Assembly (NCBI RefSeq): GCF_000224145.3 | Contig: NC_020166.2 | Coordinates: 7,218,759 to 7,282,758, forward strand | Origin: Ciona intestinalis | Taxonomy: Eukaryota; Chordata; Ascidiacea; Phlebobranchia; Cionidae | Length of the DNA stretch: 64,000 nucleotides | Reading direction: 5' to 3' | Part shown: piece after piece, positions 32,946-44,419 of the stretch | Layout of the letters: each line of letters opens with the position of its first letter | Position numbering within the stretch: the first letter of the stretch is position 1 | Position numbers and translations under genes: made by a program | The notes under the pieces: generated by a model | What the model saw: the letters and a program-made list of their open reading frames with translations, nothing else | Told to the model about the DNA's origin: nothing | The model's database searches: none

Positions 32946-35137
32946 ACGTTCAAAATACTAAATGGCGCGTAATTTGCGTCGAATGCTTTTAACAAATCAT
33001 TACCAACACCGTGCGGTAGCCCAACTGATATTATCCAACCCCGTCTGCATTTTCGAGCGTATTTCTCCCACTCTTAAGGAGAAACTTTCTCCTCCTGGAG
33101 CCTCCGACCAATCATTGCTCGGCATGTTTTCCACTCGCACGGACCCTGCACAGTGTTGTCTGCCTTTATAGAATTAGTGATTTCAGCCATTTTCCACAAA
33201 TTACTCACAAAAATGCCGGACTTCTCTAATTGCTCCTTCTGGAAGCTTCACAAAACGCGCGAGAATCTAATGTTATGTGGTTTCGGTTTATTTGCTCTCC
33301 AGCAAGTTTTTGTTAGTGTGTTTTTTTTGTGTGTTTCGTCGTTTGGTCTTGTGTTCGATGTTGGAAGTTGCAACTTCGTTGTTGTTGTTTTGTTTCAGAC
33401 TTGAATTGGTATCATGTTGTTTGTGTTGGACCGGTCCAATTGTTTATTTGTCTTGGTTTTTAGTTGTTGGTTCACGAAGGATTGCTTCACTTTGGAATGC
33501 TATAGTTATAAACACATGTGTGTGTATTAATTAGAGAATGTAAATATATACATATCTAACTTATTTAACCCATAACAACCCTCAAGGGTATTTACTTTTA
33601 AAGGTGTTTTTCAGATCACATAAGTTAGGGACTACTACTGTTTTATTTAGCGCCTGAAGCCGACAGTCTTATTTAGACTGGCCCACTGTATATCGTGGTG
33701 CCAGAACGTAAGCAAGGTGGAATCGTCTACCTGTTTTATGCATAAGCTGCTTGTAAAAAAATTAAAAATAATAGTGTCCGAAACCTGTTTACCTGATTTA
33801 ATATAACCCAAGTAAGAAATGTTACAAGGCAGCCCACTGCGATGCGTTTATCTGATGCTAATAGAAATAGCTAAAAGTTGTTGTCAGTTAGGGGGCAGTG
33901 TTCTAAGATGCCCGGTACAAATGATGTCGGGTGTCACTATTTGGTGGAGCGAACGTGGACCAACACTTTTGTTGATTTGGGATTAATTCAAGTAAGATTA
34001 TTTTCCTCTTTAAAAACTGTTTTGGTAAAACAGCCTATTTTAACCCACTAGAAAAAAATAATCTTATTAGACAGTTTAAAAGCCACGTTTGTATTCATTC
34101 TATTCAAGTATTATTTTAGTACTAAGATTTTATTAGCGTATATAATATACTCGTAAAAAGTGTTCTGTCTAGACTAGAAATGCTGTTGGGCTAAATAATG
34201 AGTAAAGATGCTGTGGGTCAAAATGGTTGCATATTTCATGACTATATAAATGGCAAAATGATGGTATAGAGTTTTGCGCAATATTAATTTTACAATATAG
34301 TAATTAATAAACAAACACAAATTATGTTTCAACGAAGAGTAGCATCTACAAAACGGTTGGTACCCCCGTAGTATTACATATATCTTTTTCTTTTAACTAT
34401 AGCGATGGGCTTGGAGCATGGGCCAACGTTTGTGTTGTGCATATTCTGTAGGCTAGGACTTCCAGTGCCGTCCACGAGTCACGTATCCACGACTTATATA
34501 TTAATACATTATTTTAAGCCTTTTTTACTTCTGCACGGCGCTTATTGCTTTGTACAATTTTAGTCACAGTTTCGTTGTACAACTTTTTTTGTGTACTTGG
34601 GATGGCAGCCCAGAAAATGTGTCACTCACAGGACAGGTCGCGCATATAGGTTTAGTTGGTGACACATAGAAGGTTTCGGTGCAGATGCTGGTATGTACCT
34701 GTGTAAGCATTTCCTTGGTTGTTTGTTTAGTATTCATGCCCAACCCACCAATTAAAATAGCAGAAAATAGTGTTCTAAAATTATGTCTAATATATAAAGT
34801 TTACGTGGCAAAGAAACTATAGCACAGCCAGTTAATTTCAGTAGGTTAACCCCAAATGACCGTCTATTCGAGAAAAGTGATCGTTTTACTATATACAAAA
34901 TCAGACGCGCCATTTCAAAGTTTGTATTAGGCGACAAATAAAAGTGAAACGTTACAAATTTATTTCTTATAGAAATCGATTTTCGTAAACCACGTTAAAG
35001 ATATAAATAGCGTTTATATCTTTCGTCGACAATAAATACAGCTTCCAAGATTTAGGGTTGTGCAACGAATAAAAACAAAAGCAGGCAAAAATAAATATAA
35101 CAAAATTGTGAGGAAATCTTTGATTGTCGCATCTTTA
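32946..35137. other. Intergenic region, no gene recognised
   Basis: About 2.2 kb between MITE 11 and the end of the GPCR gene. A plus-strand frame at 32962..33171 (69 codons, starting MARNLRRMLLTNHYQHRAVA) is the only one with mixed, non-repetitive composition, but it lacks recognisable features. Otherwise T-rich sequence. Confidence 0.5.
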
Positions 35138-38100
35138 TTATCGCCTTCTGTTCCACCGAAAAAGCTTTCGTATTGCTTTGTTGAACTCCTCATTTGAAAA
35201 AGCATAAATAAATGGGTTTAATGCTGAGTTTGCGTAACCGAGCCAGTTGATAAATACTTCTAGTGAAGGATCCAAATGGCATTGCTCCCCACAGAAAGGT
35301 ACGATCAACTCTTTGATAAAGAATGGCAACCAGCAAGCTACAAATGCCCCAATAACCATTCCCATTGTACGAATGATCTATTGGAAATATAATAGGGTTA
35401 TAGGCATGGCGTTATAGAGGGCGCCATGGTTATAGGCTATATCCAGCAGTCACATATATATGGTTATTGTTCACATTATGTGTAATAGAATTTATACCAA
35501 TTTGCAATGATTTTTGTCAAGGATATCATTGTGTTTGTACATTTTAAAGTTGGTAGGTGATATATTATAAAGAATAAATTGTTTATTACCAAAACAAATG
35601 TGTTTTCGTGTATCCGTTGGTATTTTTACTTATCTTACAAATTGACGGTGGTGACGAATCGAATATTATATTGTTATCGGTAGTTCGATAATGTTTTCTA
35701 CGAACATGCTAAAAATAATAACATTGTTTTGTCGCTCAAAGGCATTTTATATATTATTACGTTGGTTTTAAATTCGGATAGGAGAAATCGTGGCCGCCTA
35801 TTCAGCGATTCCAATAAACAGGTTTAAACATTTTAAGTGGAGAGCTGAAAAATTAAGTTGGTTAATTTTTTTGGATTATGTTTTTGTACGTTCACTGAAT
35901 TAAAACTTGCCTTTTTCTCTCTGTGAAGCGTCACCCTTCTTCTTGTGTTACGATGCAAAGAAGCTGTACTTCCGCTACGCATCTGAGAAGGAGTTCGGAG
36001 GTAATTTGAAGCTGTGGATCGAACTGAGGATCTAAGGCTTTGATTTCCAAGTGAATATGCAATGCTGTCTTTTCTGTTGTCGGTTCTTGACCGCAACAAG
36101 CCGACAGAATGTTCAGATTTTGAAGAAGACACGCGATGTTGTGGGCTTTCGTTACGCTTAGCAGGATAGCCACCACTCGCGTCGTCAGCGGTTATTAAGA
36201 TTGCTGGTACGTCGCTGTGCGAATGCGACCGCTTTAAAGTCTTTTCGGTAAACTGATTCGGAACTTTTGATACCGAGTCGTTTCTATAAATATTTTTATC
36301 TACATCGCTGGCGTCGTGGGAAAACCTCCTTTTGTTTGTCACATTAGGACGGAAGCCCAAGCTTAATACGCAGAATGCTTCTTGTAAATGTTGCTCGTGA
36401 CGCGGCGTGTGACGTAGGGAATTACGTCGCAAGAGATTGTACATGGCAGTCCTCTGCAAGGTCGGGGGCGAGCAGTTGTTATTTTTCGCCATGATTTGCT
36501 TTTTGCCCTTTTCGCACGTTTTATGTAACGTAGCAATATCCTCACTCGATTGACATTCGTCGACTGGAAAGTTCACACACTCTTCCTTTTTCTCACAACG
36601 ATCGAACGGATCGCTTAGTTCATCAGCGTTGGATTCACTTGAATCGTTGTGACAACAAAGCCGAATTGCTTTCATTCGCAGCAACCCGAATGTTAGAAAC
36701 TCAAATTTTCTGTGGGCAAAGTCAAAATATCATATATTCTATACAATTACGGTTATTAAGGCACGCAGAAACACGTACATNNNNNNCCGTTGTCTATATT
36801 GCAGTTCANNAAGCTTTTAAGTTAAAAAACAAATAGATGGTCGCTTGTGTTTTTACGGGAGATATATTTGTATGAAAGTAGAAACTTACGATGCCTGGGG
36901 TGACGACTGTGACGGTTTTCCAATGCAACCAACGTTGTTTTTTTCCTCACTGCAGAATAATAAACTTTATACCGAATTTATTTATCATTTGTATATAAAC
37001 CATTGTAGATGATAGTTTTATGCAGAGCTTCCCATGTCCTAAAAAAACTATAAATCGAAATCGTAACGTTTACTTACCTTTGCATAGTACTAGGGAAGTG
37101 AAACTCTTTTCCGTTAGATGGCGTTGCAGAGACACTGTGGTGAATCCGCGTCCAAGCAATGCGAGCAACTCGCCAGTAGATGGCGATAATGATTACCAAG
37201 GGTGCATAGAATGCAATGGTTGTGGCAACGATTCGATAAATCTGTCAATGAAGTTAATATAGCATAAGTTTGCTATTCAATTCTTGAGTTACGCCGCTAG
37301 TATATATTTATATAAATGATCCACATGTATGAGATATTGAGTTAATAGTCACAAAACACCAACATAGCATATATATATAGCAGGATTTGGTAAAATCGGT
37401 CATGTTTTCAACATCCTTTCTCGTCCCATTTGGTAGTAAACAAAGATTATTTACAGAATTATATAACCGTAGCGCAGTGACTCCAAAGGGGCGTTGTTAT
37501 TGTTTAAAACAAGAATATGTGGGATTTAGGTGCAATCGGTTTCTCATCACATAACTTTACCGTGTATTAAGCAAAAATGTTATTGAAAATTATAATCCCA
37601 TTACAAACTATTCTCACCTTGTTAGTATTAACGCTACACATGAGACCTTCGTTTATTATTTGACTTGATGTCACCATAACTTCAATGCTTGGTGCCGAAG
37701 TGAAATTATTTGGTGACAATTCTACAGTGTCCTGCAATAATGTGTGGTTATTATAAAGATACACATGGTACATTCATAGATCTCTGTTCACAACATAAAC
37801 ATTTATACGCGCCCACTCTTTTAGTGGAAAGGGGAAGGTGGGACAACCCTTCGTTCTATTTTCTCGTCCCATTTGATATCAAACAAAACAAAAAAGTTCA
37901 AATAAACATTAAACCGTATTCCCCCGACTCTTATAGACCGTTGTTAATTGTCTAAAACAATCACAATCAGAATTTTGTGTATTATGTGCTAAAGGTTTCC
38001 CGTCCTATCTCACAGTACTATATATTGCGTTTTATAATAGGTAACTTATATGCGGTGACTTATATGTAAAGTATGCATCCTGTATCGATTCGCTTTATAC

Positions 38101-41100
38101 TTACTGGGCGACGATTCAAAGCATTTCAAACCTATATAGGGCGTTTCTATTTAAACTATAGCGGTGTTACATTTATTTAAATCAATGGAAATTTAATAAA
38201 GTTATTATTTCAAACCTATAATTCATCCTAGTCGGTTTACCACCATTAGATTTTAAGCAACAGATTGCTGCATTTTTGATCGCTATGACAGGAAATTCGT
38301 AATTTTGTTTGAGTGATTTATTGCATAGCTTGCACTAATAGATAAATCGTTGCCAAAAATGTGTTATGGTAGTTACTTTCAAGTGTGTACACCTGTTTAG
38401 TATTGGCAGCTCGCCAGTAGCAATTTGCATAAGCGGTATCAAATAATGTGAGTTGGGTGTGCCATGGCCTATACTAAAGATATCTACAGTGGGCCATGGG
38501 TGTGCGGCGGAAAAACACTTCTTTCCCCATCCTACTTTATATAAACCAAGGTACAACATTTCGTTTTCTCCATTAATACTAGGAGAGGTTATAGATGGAC
38601 ATGTTTTCATTCTATTTATCCGTTCGATTTGGTAGCAAACAAATATTATTTAGAGAATTATATAACCGTAGTCCTACGACTCAAGAAGAGCGTTGTTAGT
38701 TGTTCAAGACAAGATCAGGAAATAAGAAATTTAGGAGCTATATCGGTATCTCATCGTATATCCAACATTATATAACCGCAACAACTTTAGCATTAAAAAA
38801 AATATATATTGTAAACACCACCTTAAAATAGTTAAATGGTTACAGAAAAAGGCCAAACCAAATCAACTGTTTTATGAAATTACCGTATTCGGTTCTTTCG
38901 CACCCGTAGTTGGCGATGGAAACACGAAATAAGGCGTGACTGACAGTAGTACAGCTGCCAACCATATTAACACGATGCAAGGCAGGACCTTCTTAAAGTG
39001 TGTTCTGTGACGGTACTGCAGCTTTGTAACTGCTGTATATCTGCGAAAAGTAAAAAATCCGATTATGAAGTCTACACGAAAAAAACTTGCTTAGTGTGCG
39101 AAACAAAGAGCTTAATTTGGATTATATGAGTCAAAAGAATATAAATAGCCCATTTCCTTTATGACCTATCACTTGATTTCCCAAAAAACGGCGAAGTTCT
39201 CCTTTCTACATTAAACAAAACTTGAGGGATCGAGTGTATAAAAACATGTCATGAATATATATATGTATAGGTGTATGGGGAAGATAAAACACCTTTTTAT
39301 TTTATTTTCTTGTCTTATTTGGTAGTAAACAAAACGGGTGTCTCTAAAATACGCGCGAACAGCGCGAACGGTTGCTCTAGAATACACGCGAACAGCACTG
39401 ACCGGGTTTTACCCGTTTACAACGCCGTTACCACACCTGCCCCTAACGGTAACGAGTTCAAGGCTCGTCGCTGCTATATCATTCTGAACATATGTGTCCT
39501 TGGGCAAGACACTCACCATCACTTGTTCCAACTCAGTGGTTACTATCCAAAATAAACGGCCCCCTTGGGGAGGGTGGGGGAAAATGGGACACCTTTTAGC
39601 TCTATTTTCTCGTTCCATTTGGTAGTAAACAAAAGAACATTCAAAGAATTATAAAACCATATCCTTACGACTTCCATAAACCGTTGTTTATTGTTTAAAA
39701 CTTGATCAGGATATTTGAATATTAGGTGCTAAAGGTGTCCCATCTTCCCCCACGGTACTATATATAATTTGTAAAATGTGTTCGTGCTGTTCGCGCGTAT
39801 TTTAGTGTCGTTCGCGCTGTTCGTGAGTATTCTAGAGATGTTCGCGCTGTTCGAGCTGTTCGCGCGTATTTTAATGTCGTTCGCGCTGTTCGAGCTGTTC
39901 GCGCGTTAATAAGTGTCGTTCGCGCTGTTCGTGAGTATTCTAGAGATGTTCGCGCTGTTCGCGCTGTTCGCGCTGTTCGCGAGTATTTTAAGAGACGTTC
40001 GCGCTGTTCGATCTGTTCGCGCGTATTTTAGAGAAACCGAACAAAACACATTTGAAAATTTTTATAACCGTGTCCTTATGACTCCCATAGACCGTTTTCT
40101 AATTGTTTAAAACACCGGATATTTGTATGTTACGTGCTAAAGGTGTCCCGTCTTCCCCACCCCACTATGTTTGTTGGCGACTGAACATTCTATTTAAAGG
40201 TTTTTTTTATGCAAACTTAAAAATATTCGACACAACTTGTTTTTGTGGATCTATTTGAAAAACGCGTATACAAGGTTAGACGGGGACCTTTTTATCTGGT
40301 AATTTTTGTTGTATTTTTACCTTTCATTCTTCCCGTATGCATTGCTTATTCCTAAGAAGCAAACCACACGAGTTGAAACCCCGGGCAGGGAAATTTTGAA
40401 TTTAAATGCGGTTATCATTAATACAGGCTATCGGGGCCAAACCGGAAAAAAAAATTTTAATAAATTCCGCTTCCATATTAGATGTTCTGTGGTTATTAAT
40501 TACATCCTTAATTTGATATGAATAACAGCTTGAAATAAGGGTACATATATAAATTATAGTATTGAGATACAAATAGCATATTTTGTCCTCTCATTTCTGC
40601 GTGTTAAATTTGTAATACTTAACGTGCCAATCCAGTATCGGGACATGTCATATTTACTTGGTTTTGTCAGGTTCATATATAGTACCAAGGGCTAAGATGG
40701 GACACTTTTAGCACATAATATATCCAAATATCCTGATCGTGAATTAAACAATTAACAACGGCCTATGGAAGTCGTTTTTATAATTCTTTAAATGTTTTTT
40801 TGTTTATTACCAAACAAGACGAAAAATTAGAATGAAAAAAAGTCCCATCTCCCCCCAACCTACTATACATGAATTTTTAAGCATTGGGGTTAAAATTCGA
40901 AACCGAGGTTACGCCATCCTATATGCGTTTATTTTAGCCTGTTGGCATTTCGACTATTTTAAATCGCTTTAAATTCTGTGGGATCGGTTTTAAACTCTGC
41001 AGTGTATCGGGTTCGTATCTAAAGCGAATCGATTGAGACCGTATCACGCAATTAAGCCGTGTCTTGGGATGGATAAACCCTCACATATGGCACGTTCTTC

Positions 41101-43821
41101 GCTCTTTTTAAGCTGTCAGATGGTAAAATGTAAACTGTTTTACGACGAGTACCGCCGATAGCAAATACATTTTAAAGAATATAAAAAAAACGAACATTTG
41201 TTAATTATTCTGGCCCAAGCTTGTGTTTAATATCCCACACTAAGAAAGCAAACAATGATGAAGCTACATAGGCGGAATTTGTGTTTGTCTTACTGGATGA
41301 ATTATGTTTTTATATGATCTGCAAATAACACACGACTGTAAGCCACCAAGTAATACATTTACAAGGGTAAATACCATTTGCAGTTACACCTAGAACGAGT
41401 AAAGCCCTTATATAAAATGTACAAGTTCACATAGACACTTGTTGTACAAAGCAACCCAACAACGATGCAGCAATCGAAAGTTGTTGTTTCCGTTATAAGT
41501 CAATCTTGGTTCGAGCGAAAATAAACCTTAGTACGTCGGTAACTTAATTTTGGCGAGTTATCGAACTTAATGATTGAAAATGACCTCCGGAGTATGTATT
41601 TGCCAAGTACAAAATGTTAAAAGTGTCTCAAACCTAATTATTGTTGTGAAGTCTTGTTTTAAAAGGGTTTTCACAGTACACTTTTGTCAGTTTTAAGAAA
41701 AAGTTTTTTCAACATTTAAAATCGATTTTGGCCTGCGTTGGACGATCGTTGACCTATTTTAAAACCACATTAATGTAGCGAGGCTTAAGTGATCATGCCG
41801 CTTATGCAGTTTGAACGCGACATTGTGTAAACTGTTTATCATAACTATGTTGATTGATTTTATGCCAGGTGAATAAATAATGTTTTTAAACTACTCCGTG
41901 CTGCGGCCCTTTTCTGGCGTCATACGTACCGGTCATGCGCGATTGCGCACAGATGCAATATAGAGGCAGTACAACATGTGACGTCAAGGAAGGTAAAAAG
42001 CTGGCACATTACATGGTGGCCAACGAAATAAAGATTAGGGGTGAACTCGTGCAACGTCATCACGGCAGAAAATGGTGATACCAGAAGAGAAACTAGAAGA
42101 TCGGCCATTGCAAGCGACCTGTATAAAAATGAAACAAATGTTAAGATAAATAGGCATCTAATATCAGAATCCACTTTGTGTATTCGTATATATTTACACT
42201 CTGGACTATATGTGTGAATAGAAAACGAATAAAAGTACAAACATGATTCATAACGTAAGACGGAAATCGGTGACACACCCAGACTATACAGGTCAAATGT
42301 GCGCGACTCTGTAGTTATGTTGGATACTAGAAACTGATCAAGACCGTTACGGCTAAAGTAAAACGTGAAAACGACAAGGGTCTTGTGTCTAAGGTTACTT
42401 TCCAATTTAATCATCCTGCTGTATTTCGTGTTCAGATTGAGGCGAGCGATCCAGCAACTCTAATGTAGATCAATGTCTACATTATCGAACTACACTCGTG
42501 GAATGTCGGAAAAGCCGGTGCACTTAATTACTGTGACACCCAACATTGTGAAATTACATCTCACAAGCTTCGTACCCACTGTACGTGCCTGACTCACGTC
42601 CGCTGAAACTTGAACTGTTTCTTTTCCCGCATTTTTGCCTCGCCGATTATGTCGTCATAAAGAAGACAATCAAACAAACTGAACGTCAATTAAGGCGGGA
42701 AAAGTTAAATTGCACCACATTTTTGCATGTTTGAATTATTTAAAAGGCGAAGTCGATAAAGTTTTTAGGAACGTATGTAATATAAGCAAACGAGAATGTT
42801 TTCCTGATTCAGTCCATAACCGCAACGTAAAGCGAGGCGTGCTGTGTTCAACCAAAAATGCATTAAAACATCGAATTTTTCACATGTCAATTTAGCTGTG
42901 TGGTTTTCAATAACAGTCAGATATCTCGCAAAACTGTATTTATTCTTACGTTTATGAATATAGTATAGTGGGGTAATATGGTACACGATTTTACTCTCTT
43001 TTCCCATTTTTTGGGGGACACCGGTATCCCATCTTACCCCACAGTACTATATAGGTTACTTTATTTATAAAATAGTTTATTTTAAGTTTTACAACTTCAC
43101 CAAAGGGTGACGCCGGCTGTATCGTTCAAAAATAACGATTGAATCTCAACTTGGTATTATAAAACGATTAACTATTTGGAAATTGCAAGCGTTGCCTATT
43201 TGTCATCACGTACAGCTAATGGCATGTAGACCGACAGCGGGTGTTACAGAAATATAATCCTTAATAATACATGCAAGGATATATTGAATGTCAATCAACA
43301 AAAATACGTTTAAGCTGATATTAAAGCAAAACAGCTTACACTAAAACTAAAGGCACCCAACTATTTTCATAGGTCATGAATTATCCTTTAAATTTATATT
43401 CTGAAGATTAAAACACGTTTTACAATGTTGCATAAAATTAACATGCTTCAACCTCAGTTAAGCAGCTTGGAATAAATCTATCAATCAAACCAGCTGTCAT
43501 ATATTCACTCAATGCCATTCAATCTGCAACAGTATATATGTGATATAACCGTCTTGGACTTTTACGTACAAACGTCACAAATCATATTGGGCTAAACTTT
43601 ATTTATGTTTAAAATACGTACCCGATTAAGTAGTTTGCTCTCGTGTGCAGTTTATGTTCTCTCTTAATCACAGTTATTATCACGGCGTTACCAACCAACC
43701 CCACAAGAATAATCACCCCGAAGACGAAACCAACCGTCGCCCGGGCACCGACCGTCCAAAGCCCGCCTGCCATCTCGTTTGGACCTGATGTACTGTCGTG
43801 GTTGTAAGAAACGGTGCTCAT
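35138..43821 (-). CDS. 5-HT1-like biogenic amine GPCR
   Basis: Eight exons assemble in frame: 43622..43821, 41930..42118, 38884..39040, 37618..37731, 37078..37241, 36890..36949, 35896..36709 and 35138..35377, giving 645 residues. TM1 VGFVFGVIILVGLVGNAVII; TM2 SLAMADLLVSLLVSP; TM3 with the amine-binding Asp in FLDVTCCTASILHLC, then AHDRYTAVT (DRY motif, split by an intron at the Arg codon); TM4 VLPCIVLIWLAAVLL; TM5 ATTIAFYAPLVIII; TM6 VACWLPFFIKELIVPFC; TM7 NWLGYANSALNPFIYAF. The paired cysteines are HHVMC (TM3) and GLMC (loop 2). TM6-TM7 are most like 5-HT1E/1F and 1A receptors; other amine receptors cannot be excluded. Loop 3 is exceptionally long (about 290 residues, mainly exon 7), Ser/Arg-rich. 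The exon 7 donor (TCA|GTGAAC) is weaker than the others. Confidence 0.85.
36781..36810. other. Small N runs
   Basis: Six N at 36781-36786 and two N at 36809-36810, in the intron before GPCR exon 7; they do not affect coding sequence. Confidence 0.95.
37378..37550 (+). mobile_element. MITE copy 12, diverged
   Basis: Family blocks CTCGTCCCATTTGGTAGTAAA, ATTATATAACCGTA and TTGTTTAAAACAAGA are clear, but both termini are altered. Most similar to copy 14, so perhaps a subfamily. In a GPCR intron. Confidence 0.65.
37822..38030 (+). mobile_element. MITE copy 13
   Basis: TAGTGGAAAGGGGAAGGTGG to TCCTATCTCACAGTACTATA; the internal TAGACCGTTGTTAATTG is conserved. Confidence 0.75.
38578..38761 (+). mobile_element. 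MITE copy 14, diverged
   Basis: TTCATTCTATTTATCCGTTC, GATTTGGTAGCAAACAAA and GAGCGTTGTTAGTTGTTCAA correspond to the family core; termini poor. A right-end remnant of another copy (CCCCATCCTACTTTATATA) lies at 38525-38543. Confidence 0.6.
39421..39558 (+). mobile_element. SINE fragment inside the nested element
   Basis: AACGAGTTCAAGGCTCGTCG followed by CTGCTATATC, and GTCCTTGGGCAAGACACTCA resemble the SINE at 16167 from the B box through the body. Head degraded, tail missing. Confidence 0.65.
39571..39762 (+). mobile_element. MITE copy 16 inside the nested element
   Basis: AGGGTGGGGGAAAATGGGAC to CATCTTCCCCCACGGTACTA; nearly full length. It must be younger than the element that carries it. 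Confidence 0.85.
39777..40030. repeat. GTTCGCGCTGTTCG minisatellite
   Basis: Irregular tandem array of TTCGCGCTGTTCG(C/A)GC, GTATTTTAGTGTC and GAGTATTCTAGAGAT modules; inverted units lie near the left end of the element (39340-39405). Strongly CpG-rich against an AT-rich background. Confidence 0.85.
40679..40867 (-). mobile_element. MITE copy 17
   Basis: AGTACCAAGGGCTAAGATGG to CCATCTCCCCCCAACCTACT, TATA flanks. In intron 2 of the GPCR. Confidence 0.8.
42963..43053 (+). mobile_element. MITE copy 18, internally deleted
   Basis: AGTATAGTGGGGTAATATGG and TCCCATCTTACCCCACAGTA are only about 90 bp apart; the core is missing. In intron 1 of the GPCR. Confidence 0.75.
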
Positions 43822-44228
43822 AATTTGTAGGCGATAAAGACGTCAACGAGACAGTATTATAAACCAGTTACTGCTTTAACATAATAAAATTGTAAACAAA
43901 ACCTGAAAAGTTACAGCTGTTTATAGTTCTGTATTTAATTCCCTATTCATGTTACAGTTATACGTTTTAGTGACTACCGGTTCGCGTCCTTTTCTGTCAA
44001 TTTCATTAATGAGACAATGTTTATACATGGTCCATAGAAAAAAAATGCAAATTATTCGAAGCTTTTACTCGTTTTTAATCAGTTACTTAAATCGAACTTA
44101 ATGTACACTCCTTGGTTTATTCCACAATTAATAAAACCTGTCAAATTGTATACAAGGAGTTTATGGACACATACCAAGCTCGCTATGGCATACAAAGTTT
44201 TCAAAACAGGTCAATTTATACGTTATAT

Positions 44229-44419
44229 ATTAGGGGGTGGGGAAGATGGGACACCTTTTGTTTCAATTTTGTTATATTTGAAAGTAAACAAAGAAAATTC
44301 AAATAAATATAAAATCGTATCCCCACGACTCCCGTAGACCGTTGGTATTTGTTTAAAACAAGATCAGAATACTTGGATATTATGTACTAAAGGTGTCCCG
44401 TATTTCTCCACCCTACTAT
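44229..44419 (+). mobile_element. MITE copy 19
   Basis: TTAGGGGGTGGGGAAGATGG to GTATTTCTCCACCCTACTA; the core AAAATCGTATCCCCACGACTC is conserved. Confidence 0.85.

Larger units (their letters stand above)
39336..40039. mobile_element. 704-bp TIR element with GTTCGCGC minisatellite, inserted in a MITE
   Basis: AACAAAAC is present on both sides (39328-39335, 40040-40047), an 8-bp target-site duplication. The ends are inverted repeats: GGGTGTCTCTAAAATACGCG.. at the left, and the complement of the right end CGGTTTCTCTAAAATACGCG.., matching over 27 bp with two mismatches. Inside are a SINE fragment, MITE copy 16 and an array of CGCGCTGTTCG units. No ORF for a transposase. Confidence 0.75.
39266..40169 (+). 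mobile_element. MITE copy 15, split by a nested insertion
   Basis: Left part 39266..39335 ends TTGGTAGTAAACAAAAC; right part 40040..40169 resumes AACAAAACACATTTGAAAAT and ends TCTTCCCCACCCCACTA. Together they make one ordinary MITE interrupted by 704 bp. Confidence 0.8.

Noticed and set aside
39913-40110. ORF with SFALFVSILEMFALFALFALF repeats
   Set aside because: Translation of the GTTCGCGC minisatellite.
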